From: Typha latifolia
Lineage: Eukaryota; Streptophyta; Magnoliopsida; Poales; Typhaceae
Assembly (NCBI GenBank): GCA_019914945.1
Contig: CM034101.1
Coordinates: forward strand, 7,265,188-7,329,187
DNA length: 64,000 bases
Direction: 5' to 3'
The notes under the pieces are model-generated. The model saw only the letters and a list, made by a program, of their open reading frames with translations, was not told the DNA's origin and ran no database searches. Position numbers and translations under genes: made by a program. Every line of letters begins with the position of its first letter. Position 1 is the first letter of the stretch. Positions 55,922-64,000 of the stretch are shown here, piece after piece.

Positions 55922-56831
55922 TGATACAATCTCCTCTTAGGCCTAGGCTCGATCTATCCTGATTTTTCGATCTGGTCAGGATCTAACACAGAATTTTAAA
56001 AATAGTTCTCAAAAGATAAAGTTGTCGGATCAATGTGAAATTTTGATATGTTGTAGCCCTGAAAAGGAGCTTTCTAAAAAATCTAGTTTTAGGCAAATCA
56101 AACGGTGGGATCTCAAGATATCGTCATATTAGTAGACAAATATCACGGAGTTTGTCTTTGGATCCGTTGATGGAGGCACGAGATCCTAGGTGATGATGGG
56201 TGGTGGTAGACTGGCGATAATGGGGTGGCACTAGTGGATAAGTGGTGGTGGAATGGCTATGGGTGATGGAAAGGGTTAGGGCAAGGTGATAGACAGATTG
56301 GAAGAAGGGGGAGGAGTGGGCTACCCCTAAGGGACTAGGATGAGTGGCCAATCGAGGGAGGTTAGAAGCGGTGACGCCGGGGAGCGAGAGAACGAGAGAG
56401 AAAAAGATAAAGGAGACTAGGGCAAAACTCAATTCATTCAATAATGATTCTGTGGTTGCCATCCACACCTTTAGAGGCTAACCAAACAATTCAAAAATGG
56501 CAATTATTAACCCTAAAACAGTAGATTTTCTCCGGTCGCGTTCGAACACGCCCGATCTCGTTCGAACGCACATTTTACGCTCTCTATAGGTGCGAACATG
56601 AGCGTTCACAGCTGCGTTCGAACACAGTGTTCGAATGCACATTTTGCACTCTCTATATTTTTGAACCTGATGCAGGCGTTCGCAAGTGCGTTCGAACGCA
56701 CTCCACCCGTGTTCAAACACGACATATAGAAAACTTATTTTTCTATAGATTAAACACTAAAACAAGAATAAAAGACACCCCTAAAGTGTATCCATGCTCG
56801 AGATGACATTAGTGAAGTTCGAATAGTATTA
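55922..56831 (-). mobile_element. 5' LTR of copy C (910 bp)
   Basis: TAATACTATTCGAACTTCAC to GATTGTATCA on the minus strand, with a TTCGAA cluster (56,538-56,720). The start has drifted from TGATAC. The right flank GGAAT duplicates the gag D target. Confidence 0.9.
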
Positions 56832-56836
56832 GGAAT

Positions 56837-57230
56837 GATGTGTTGGTATAGGTAAGAGGGGATCATTGACACTAATATGTCGCACCTAGACCTGTGGGGT
56901 ATCGGTTCGATGAGGTCCCACGACTGGTCCTTCATGAGGCACCGATCGTTGTTGAGGAGATAGCGAAGCCGATTGGTTCATAACATATTTTTTAAAATTA
57001 TTATGATCTTTTTGCATTATGTCAACTCTATGCAGCAATGTTTGGAGCATGCCCCTAAGTTCATCTGCTAAGCCCATATTCACACCCGTGGATGTTGGTT
57101 GACTTGGTCCTGCCGTGGTCACTCTAAAAGAATCGGCCTCACGGTTAGGGTTATCGTGGGTTGAGTCTTTCCTTGTCGATGTGCTCTCCATTAGTCTCCT
57201 TGTTGATGTCATCTTCCTTGTTTCAACCAT
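56837..57230 (-). pseudogene. gag of copy D, N-terminal part
   Basis: Minus strand: MVETRKMTSTRRLMESTSTR from 57,230, then MNMGLADELRGMLQTLLHRV (heptad-like helix) and YVMNQSASLSPQQRS, to the insertion point of copy C. It is one clean frame for about 115 codons, better preserved than other gags here. It continues at 50,669. Confidence 0.85.
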
Positions 57231-57253
57231 TAATAGAGGTCTGAGGTTCACTT

Positions 57254-57266
57254 GGCTTTGATACCA
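57254..57266 (-). other. Primer binding site of copy D
   Basis: Reverse strand TTTGGTATCAAAGCCAAG after the LTR end CCCATCA. One change from the PBS core. Only one copy is present. Confidence 0.75.
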
Positions 57267-57269
57267 AAT

Positions 57270-57930
57270 TGATGGGTTCTACGGTACCAAAAGATAGGCT
57301 ACGGAACGATTCCTTCAAGATCTGGATTTATTATAAGAATCAGTCCACGCAACCAAGGGAAAATATTCGCCAAATATTCTCTTGTAGTTAGACAATTACA
57401 AAACTAAGTAGATTAGATCCGTAACTCCCTGATCTACAATTTTAGTATTTACGCCCTTCATAGTTTCGAACTGCAACTGGGGTGAAAACACGATATAACA
57501 TGGGTGATGGGGGCAAGAAATTAATATTTCCATTCCATAATGAAGTTGGCTGCCATCCACATATTTATAGAGGCTAGCCCACAAGTCCTAAAATAATATG
57601 AAATCCTAAACAAACTAACTAAACTAGTATTCCTTATCTTCTCCTTCGATTATCTCTCGGATTAAGCTTTCATTTTGTCGCAGATAGATTCTGAATCTGG
57701 AGAGATCATGAATATCAAAGTTGTAGATCTGGAGGTTGGAGACATTATTATCCAACTAGTTTCATATTATTTAGATATGTGTAGAATATTCTACGAATAT
57801 TTTTCCAAACCTGTGTAGAGTTGGATTTAACTATTAAATAAAATCCTAACTTACTAAGACTCTAACTAAACCAAATAACCAAATAAGATAATTAGACTCA
57901 ATCCATTGAGTCTAATCTCCTTTTGACGTG
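57270..57930 (-). mobile_element. LTR shared between copies E (upstream) and D (downstream)
   Basis: On the minus strand it follows the pol end of copy E and is followed by the PBS and gag of copy D, so it serves as the 3' LTR of one and the 5' LTR of the other. It carries the GATTAGACTCAATGGATTGAG U3, matching 61,535-62,412. The first ~25 bp are altered. The arrangement LTR-internal-LTR-internal is typical of recombination between LTRs. Confidence 0.75.
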
Positions 57931-58740
57931 ATCCAAAGGATATGCAACCGAACCAATATGCTCCAACACCCGAATGCATCCGTGGTCCAAGCAGAACTGC
58001 CTCGATTCTCTAACTTTGGATGGCGCTCCGGATCATCCAACACCTTCTGCAACAATCTCAAAACATTTGGGTTAGAAGTACATGCATACGTCAGCTCATC
58101 AAGGAAGGGAAAGGTAGGAGAAGAATAAGCTGCAAGCTCGACGGTATCGAGTTGGCGCGATAGTGTATCCACCGCTCTATTTTCCATTCCCTTTTTGTAT
58201 TGGATTTCATAATTATATCCCAGCAATTTTGTGACCCATCTCTGCTGTGCCGGAGTGTGTATGCGCTATCCCATAAAGTATGGAAGGCTTCTTTGATCGA
58301 TTCGGATAATGAATCGTCTACCGATCAAATAAGGCCTCCACTTTGTCACCACATGCAGAATTGCCAACATCTCTCTTTCATAAGTTGATAATTGCTAAGA
58401 TTTTTGTGATAAAGCCTTACTAAGATAGGCAATGGGACGTCCTTCTTGCATTAGTACAACTCCTATGCCAACACCCGACGCATCACATTTCACAATGAAC
58501 TCTTTGGTAAAGTCCAGTAGCACTAAAATAAGTGCCATCGTCATTACTGTTTTCAATATTTCAAAGACTGAAGTGGCTTCATCTGTCTATCTAAAAGAGT
58601 CATTTTCCAACAAAGAAGTGAGAGGAGCAGCGATTTTGCCGTATTCGGCGATGTAGCGTCGATAATATCCGGTCAGTTCTAAAAATCCTCTCAATCTGGT
58701 GGTAGTAGTAGAAATAGGTCAAATACTCTACTTATGGTAC
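57931..58740 (-). pseudogene. RNase H and integrase remnant of copy E
   Basis: Minus strand: RNase H motifs near 58,380-58,510 (ECDASGVGIGVVLMQEGRP; LSTYERE), a frameshift, then LGYNYEIQYKKGMENRAVDTLSRQ to VLDDPERHPKLEN (58,226-57,990). It then jumps in sequence to LEHIGSVAY (57,960-57,935), a piece of the integrase tail. The HHCC domain, catalytic core and chromodomain are missing. Confidence 0.8.
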
Positions 58741-59530
58741 TCCCCATAGGTACTTGGACTTCTTGATCTTCAATTGGTTTTGCTTCAACAAATTCAGCAC
58801 ATCCTCCAAATGCCGCTAATGCTCTAATTCAGTCCTGCTATACACCAAAATATCGTAAAAAAAAAAACAAAGATATACCTTCGCAAGAGAGACCAAAATA
58901 TATCATTCATGAGGCCTCGAAAGGTAGCTGGAGCATTGGTGAGACCAAAAGGCATCACCTGGAACTCATAATGCCTATTCGGAGTCTGAAATGCAATTTT
59001 CTGCCCATTTGCCGGTGAACTCTAATTTGATGATACCCGACCCTCAAGTCAAGCTTACTAAATATAGTCGCCCTTGCAAGCTCGTCTAGCAACTCCTCAA
59101 TAACCAGAATGGGATACCGGTCCTTGGCAGTAATAGCGTTTAGTGCTCAATAGTCGACACAAAAATGCTATATCCCGTCCTTTTTTCGCACCAATAGCAC
59201 GGGGGATGAGTATGAGCTATGACTTAGTTGAATGAGGCCTTGCTCCAACATCTCAGCAACCATCTTTGAGATAACTTCTTTTTGCATATGTGGATATCGA
59301 TATGGCCTCATGTTCGTCGATGCAGCCCCGGGTACAATCTCTATGTGATGGTCCGCCGCTCTCCTCGGTGGCAACTCCCGTGGCTCCTCAAATAGTCCAG
59401 AAAAGTTATCTAATAAATTAAACAATTCAATGGTAATACCTAAACTCGTTTGAGGGTCATCTCCTGCTGGTTCTAACTGAAGAAGATAGGCCGAATCATA
59501 CGCACAAGGTAGCCCCATCATAGACTATAT
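58741..59530 (-). pseudogene. Reverse transcriptase of copy E
   Basis: Minus strand: [48 protein letters not shown] (59,330-59,170), then frameshifted central motifs and the FDDIL region near 58,850, where an A-run (58,857-58,866) disrupts the frame beside the catalytic pair. The thumb motifs (EVQVPMGSTISR-like) near 58,720-58,760 are partly deleted. Confidence 0.8.
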
Positions 59531-59890
59531 CGCAGGAATCGGCAAAGACCGAACACCATCAAGCCGCACATCTTTGTTTCCTTGTTTATATTTCATCCAC
59601 ATGCTTCGGAAATCAAATGTGACGGGTCTCAAACTCTATAACCACTGAGCACTAAGGACAATGTCAACTCCTCGCAGCGCCAACGGATACAAGTCCACAA
59701 TGATGTCGTGTTCTTGCACCTGTATACCGACTCGGCGACACAAGCTCTCCGCCCCAAGCTTCGTGCCGTCTCCAATAGCAATGTCAAACCTCATAGTCGG
59801 TTAGGGATCCAAACCCAATCTCCTCACTAATCTCTCATCTAGAAAGTTGTGTACTCCTCGAATTGATGAGGATATGCATACAATGTTTTC
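59531..59890 (-). pseudogene. Protease region of copy E
   Basis: Minus strand: LINSRSTQLSR-type frame near 59,855 in which the active-site Asp-Ser-Gly is lost by substitution, followed by DERLVRRLGLDP, a stop, then FDIAIGDGTKLGAESLCRRV and LALRGVDIVLSAQWL to about 59,620. Confidence 0.75.
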
Positions 59891-60794
59891 TAACGAGTTC
59901 GTCTACTCGCAACGTCCTTGGCATGAAAGTACCAGAATATGCATGCATCGATATTTCAGCTTAGATATCTTCCTCCACGCAAAAATTAGCCCATTCTGTA
60001 AATCCACCACCATGAAGAATCGATCTAAACCAATGCAATGTCGTTCCTTGGAGGTGAAAGCTTGCCATCTTGACTTTTGCATCTTCCGTTGTACCTTGAC
60101 AATCAAAATATTATTCAACTTAAAACAGCCAATCCGTTGGATCATCGCCTTGGAATTTTGGAAAGTCCAAGCGTGTGGTTCTCCCCCGAATACAATTGTC
60201 GAGTTCGCGAAAGATCCTTTGTTTAGGTCTAAACCTTTGTGCAAATTGATCACATTCTCTAAATCCTCAAGCACGTCCATCACCATCTCCATAGGGGTCA
60301 ACCTCATCCTCATAGCGCCAATCCTCCTCATCGACGAAGTGCGTCGATGCCGCACGCCTCTTAGGTTCCACCACCGCCGGTCTTGGATTTTGCAACGGAG
60401 GTGGAGAATGATGTGTGGGCATAGGTAAGAGGGGATCATTGACACTCGCATGACACACCTGGACCTGTGGGGTATTAGTTCAATGGGGTCCCACCGCTGG
60501 TCCTTCTTGGAACTATGATCGCCTTCGAGGAGATAACAAATCAAATCAGTTCTTGACATATTCCTTGAAATTATCGTGATCCTTTTGAATTGAGTTAACT
60601 CTATGCATCAATGTATGGAACATGCCCCTAATTTCATCCATATTCGTACTCATGGACGTTGGTTGACTCGGTCCTGCCGTGGTCGCTCCAAAGGAATCGG
60701 GCTCACGGTTAGGGTCATCGTGGATTGAGTCCTTCCTTGTCGGTGTGCTCTCCATAAGTCTCCTTGTTGATATCATATTCCTTGTTTCAACCAT
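59891..60794 (-). pseudogene. gag of copy E with central deletion
   Basis: Minus strand: MVETRNMISTRRLMESTPTR from 60,794, the MNMDEIRGMFHTLMHRVNSI helix, then shifts to NDPLLPMPTHHSPPP, VDEEDWRYEDEVDPYGDGD and WTFQNSKAM. At about 59,985 the frame jumps from the gag core (DLQNGLIFA) to the pre-protease linker (RKISKLKYRCMH), deleting the C-terminal gag including the zinc knuckle. Confidence 0.8.
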
Positions 60795-60817
60795 TAATGA
60801 ATGTCTGAGGTTCGCCT

Positions 60818-61035
60818 GCTCTGATGCCAAATTGTTAAGCTCTGATACCACTTTGATAGGCTCAGATACCAATTTGTTAGGCTCTGATACAGGCTCTGAT
60901 ACCAATTGATAGGCTCTGATACCAAATAATAGGCTCTAATACAGGCTCTGATACCAATTGATAGGCTCTGATACCAAATAATAGGCTCTAATACTACTTT
61001 GATAAGCTCTGATACCAAATTGTTAGGCTCTGATA
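60818..61035 (-). repeat. Twelve-copy PBS array of copy E
   Basis: On the minus strand, twelve units of (T)TGGTATCAGAGCC/T, most followed by TAACAAT, TATCAAT or TATTAT, at 15-21 bp intervals. Most cores are exact; three units read TATTAGAGCC and one GGCATCAGAGC. The array lies between the LTR end (61,042) and the gag start (60,794), and an open frame passes through it (SEPNK, SEPIK, SELNN repeats). Confidence 0.95.
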
Positions 61036-61041
61036 CCAAAT

Positions 61042-61388
61042 TGATATGATCTAAAACTAAAGATAAGCTACACAACTATTCTTTCAAGATCTGAATGTAT
61101 CATAGGAATCAGTCCGTGCAACCATGGGAAAATATTCGTTAGATATTTTCCCGGTAGTCGAAAATTACGATTTTAGTATTTACGCCCTTCGCAGATTCGA
61201 ACTGCAACTGGGATGAAAACACGATATAACGCAGGTGATGGTGATAGTGTTGGTGACGGGTGGAGTGGATGTTAGGGTTATGGATGATAATGAAGATGAA
61301 GGTGGATAGTGGATGTGGTTAAGAGATATAGACAAAAGGGAAGAAGTAGTCAAGATCCCAAAAGAGAGGGAGGACTCGACAAATGAGG
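61042..61388 (-). mobile_element. 3' half of a T-type LTR (duplicate of the 61,535 LTR)
   Basis: Ends GATCATATCA in reverse at 61,042. It matches the second half of 61,535-62,412 but lacks U3 and the promoter zone. PBS arrays bound it on both sides. Confidence 0.8.
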
Positions 61389-61394
61389 GTGTTA

Positions 61395-61531
61395 GGCTGT
61401 GATACCACTTTGATAGGCTTTGATATCAATTTGTTAGACTCTAATACCACTTTGATAGGCTCTAATACCAAATGATAGGCTCTGATACCACTTGATAAGC
61501 TCTGATACCAAATTGTTAGGCTCTGATACCA
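61395..61531 (-). repeat. Seven-copy PBS array between LTR copies
   Basis: Minus-strand units TGGTATCAGAGC (four exact or near-exact) and variants (TGATATCAAAGCC, TGGTATTAGAG, TGGTATCACAGCC) at 20-21 bp steps. It lies between the full LTR (61,535) and the half LTR (61,388). Confidence 0.9.
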
Positions 61532-61534
61532 AAT

Positions 61535-62412
61535 TGATATGATCTAGAACCAAAGATAAGCTACGCAACTATTCCTTCAAGATCTGAACGTAATCCATGC
61601 AACCATGGGAAAATATTCGTCAGATATTCTCGTATAGTCATCCAATTACGAAACTAATTGGTTTAGATCCGTAACTTCCTAATCTACAACTTTCGTATTT
61701 ACGCCCTTCGCATATTCGAACTGTAGTAGGGATAAAAATATGAAATAACATGGTTGATGGTGGTGGTGACGGGTGGAGTGGATGTTAGGGTTATGGATGG
61801 GTATGGAGATGAAGGTGGATTATGGATGTGATTTAGGGATATAGACGAAGGGAACAAAGTGGTTGAGATCCCAAAGAAGAGGGATGGCTCGATAGTCGAG
61901 AGAGATTAGAAGTTAGGAGAAACGGTGGAAGGTTGGTGAAGAGGGAGGAGGGAGAAGTCTAGAGAGAAGATAGAAGGCAAGAAATCAATAATCCCATTCC
62001 ATAATGAAGTTGGCTGCCATCCACATATTTAAAGAAGCTAGCCAACAAGTCCTAAAACAATGTGAAACCCTAACAAACCAACTAAACCAGTATTCCTTAT
62101 CTTCTCCAATTACCTCTCAGATTAAGCTTTCGTTTTGTCATAGGTAGATTTGAATCTGGAGAGATCATGAATATCAAAGTTGTAGATCTGGAGGTTGGAG
62201 ACCTTATCGATCTAGTTTCATATTATTTGGATATGTGTAGAATATTCTAGAAATATTTTCCCAAAACTGCGTATAGCTATCTTTAGCTAATTAAATAAAA
62301 TTCTAACTTACTAAGACTCTAACTAAACCAAATAACCAAGTAAGATAATTAAACTCAATCCATTGGGCCTAATCTCCTTTCGCTGTGATCCGATTTGATC
62401 TGATTCATATCA
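61535..62412 (-). mobile_element. 5' LTR of copy E (878 bp)
   Basis: On the minus strand it starts TGATATGAATCAGATC and ends GATCATATCA. This LTR has a different U3 (GATTAGGCCCAATGGATTG) with no TTCGAA cluster, but shares the promoter-to-leader half with the J-type LTRs. It interrupts another LTR at 62,413 (GAGGG flank). The other flank is not recovered. Confidence 0.85.
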
Positions 62413-62880
62413 GAGGGAGATTAGAAGTTAGGAGAGACCTTGCCAACGGTAGAGGTGGAAGGATGGTGAAGAGGGAGGAGGGAGAGAGAATAGAGAGAAG
62501 ATAGAAGGCAAGAAATTAATAATCCAATAGCATAATAAATTTAGTTGCCATCCACACATTTATAGAGGCTAGACAAAAGCTCTAATAATAATAATTAACC
62601 CTAATTCTAGTGCAATACCGCCAATCGCGTTCGAACGCGCCTGATCGTGTTTGAACGCACAAAAGACGTTCTCTATATGTGCGAACGCGATGCAGGCATT
62701 CGAACGCGCCCGACCGCGTTCGAACGCGCCCGACCACGTTCGAACGCACTTTTCGCGTCCTCTGTATTTGCGAACCTGATGCAGGCGTTCGCAAAAGCAT
62801 TCGAACGCGACCTACAGGAATTTTATTTTAATAAAAATAAATAACTAATGTAATAAGAAAAGATCCTAACTAAATGTATC
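62413..62880 (-). mobile_element. 5' half of a J-type LTR, copy K
   Basis: From GAGGGAGATTAGAAG (leader) to the LTR start TGATACATTTAG at 62,880 (reverse). It includes a dense TTCGAA cluster (62,625-62,815). It is cut by insertion of copy E; its other half is not present. Confidence 0.8.
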
Positions 62881-63373
62881 ACCTATCAATTGCATGGTAG
62901 GTTATTGATTGTTGATGCATTAATTTGATTATGATACGATATTCATATTTACTTATTGTTGCATCATTCATCGCACTACTTTTAGACTGTAGAAGTAGAA
63001 ACTTGTTGGGCTTTATACTCACCACCTTCTGGTAGAAATATTTTCAAATTAGTAGATGAGCCAAAGTTCGTGGCGGATCTAGAGAAGACTAGCTTGAGTC
63101 TTATTTTTCTAATTCTTATTCGTATTCTTAGTTTATTCATGTAAATTAAGATAAACGATTTGTAGCTCCTATGTGGGCTTTATCATATTTTTTGTTGTGG
63201 ATATGTAATTTGGGCTTATTGTGGCTTTGGTGTTATGGGCTTCTTGTTTGTATTATTTGTGAAAATATGGGATTTTCGCTTGTATATTGTGTTGAGACAT
63301 TGACCAGCAGGTCACGTGGTAATCACGTGGGTTCTACCCATGTGAGGGGCACGTGATTGGTGGCGGGTGTTAA
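62881..63373 (+). mobile_element. End of an LTR of a further family (copy L)
   Basis: TG-rich non-coding sequence ending GGCGGGTGTTAACA at 63,373, a typical LTR terminus. It contains TTAGTTTATTCATG and three CACGTG motifs (63,313, 63,324, 63,350). The start is not visible. The opposite-strand gag follows directly. Confidence 0.45.
63313..63355 (+). promoter_or_regulatory. Cluster of three CACGTG (G-box) motifs
   Basis: CACGTG at 63,313-63,318, 63,324-63,329 and 63,350-63,355, within 43 bp near the end of LTR L. G-boxes bind plant bZIP and bHLH factors. Whether they act here is unknown. Confidence 0.45.
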
Positions 63374-64000
63374 CACCAACTGTGGTCCTTTGTACGATCT
63401 TTGAGAGGAGAGCAATGAAATCTTCATACCCCGACACTCCAAATCGTCGAGTGATATCGGTGCAAAATTTGGCCCATCTTTCAATTGTATCACGCGCATT
63501 AGCTACCCGAAACCAATGAAGTGTCGCATCTTCAAGGTGGAAACTCGCAAAGTGTTACCTTATGCTCTTTCGATGTACCTTAGTATGTGCAAAATTGTTC
63601 GCTCTATAACAGCCAATCGACCGGGTCGCCACCTTTGAACTTTGGAAAGTCGAGACGCACGGTTCGCTCACGAATATCATTGTCCTAGTCTAGATCATAT
63701 CCAAGCCCTTGTCTAACCTAAGGAGGATGCATCATGAATGGTTGATGATCCCTTCTTCAGTTTATGTTAACCCGACACAGTTCCAGCTCGTCTTACTCCG
63801 CCCAAGGGTCTAGACTCCCAAGATGATCACTGTTTGGGGTTTGCCCGACGGACGGGCTCACCCACAAGTTGGCCTAGCTGAACAACCCTTGTTGGTCTTT
63901 GCCCAAAGGGTTGTGGTAGCAGGGGTTCTTGCTAGTAAAGGTTCTGAACTAATGGTGGTGAGTTCATGGTAGTAGACTCGCGTCAAGGGGTCGTCAGTGC
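63374..64000 (-). pseudogene. gag fragment of a further chromovirus copy (M), cut by window edge
   Basis: Minus strand, homologous to gag of copies B and C: VDSRLDFPKFKGGDPVDWLL-like core near 63,600-63,660, HHPP and Pro-rich linker near 63,880-63,960. Frameshifts are frequent. It continues beyond the window. Confidence 0.7.

Noticed and set aside
60818..61531. Possible CRISPR array (short repeats with spacers)
   Set aside because: Eukaryotic DNA, 20-bp repeats with no unique spacers, no cas genes, and the repeat is a recognised tRNA primer binding site.

Overview
This is nuclear DNA from a flowering plant, probably one with a large repeat-rich genome. Evidence: spliced genes with GT-AG introns, one encoding an RNA polymerase I subunit, and dense nested Ty3/gypsy chromovirus-type LTR retrotransposons with tRNA-iMet primer binding sites (PBS). 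I cannot name the species.

Layout. (1) 1-16.4 kb is a retrotransposon pile. Family X has long LTRs (1.6-3.2 kb) that end GGGCGTTACA and carry hairpin arrays, (GA)n tracts and GCTGGGC palindromes. It is interleaved with broken Tekay/Del-like chromovirus copies called T here. (2) 16.4-34.5 kb is the genic island. It holds a small two-exon gene on the + strand (17,239-17,544) and a six-exon gene on the - strand (33,043-20,825), whose 232-residue product I read as the Pol I subunit RPA43. The two genes are convergent. Two of the RPA43 introns exceed 4 kb and contain hAT-like elements, a gypsy fragment and simple duplications; a clean 719-bp hAT-type MITE lies just upstream. (3) 34.5-64 kb is a second nested pile: copy G (+) is cut by copy B (-); copy H (+) is cut by a solo LTR; gag of copy D (-) is split by copy C (-), whose own 3' LTR is cut by another solo LTR; copy E (-) has duplicated LTR/PBS segments; gag of a further copy M runs off the right end.

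No retroelement copy is intact. Different copies have lost different pol domains: B lacks RT/RNase H, C and E lack the integrase core, A keeps gag and protease, and H keeps RNase H, the integrase tail and a chromodomain.

The most unusual signal concerns primer binding sites. The PBS is multiplied into 20-21 bp arrays of up to 12 copies. In two solo LTRs bounded by perfect 5-bp target-site duplications, two or three PBS copies lie inside the LTR terminus. A second unusual signal is an array of about 40-bp hairpins in the X LTRs whose stems vary by paired, compensating changes while the loop stays constant.
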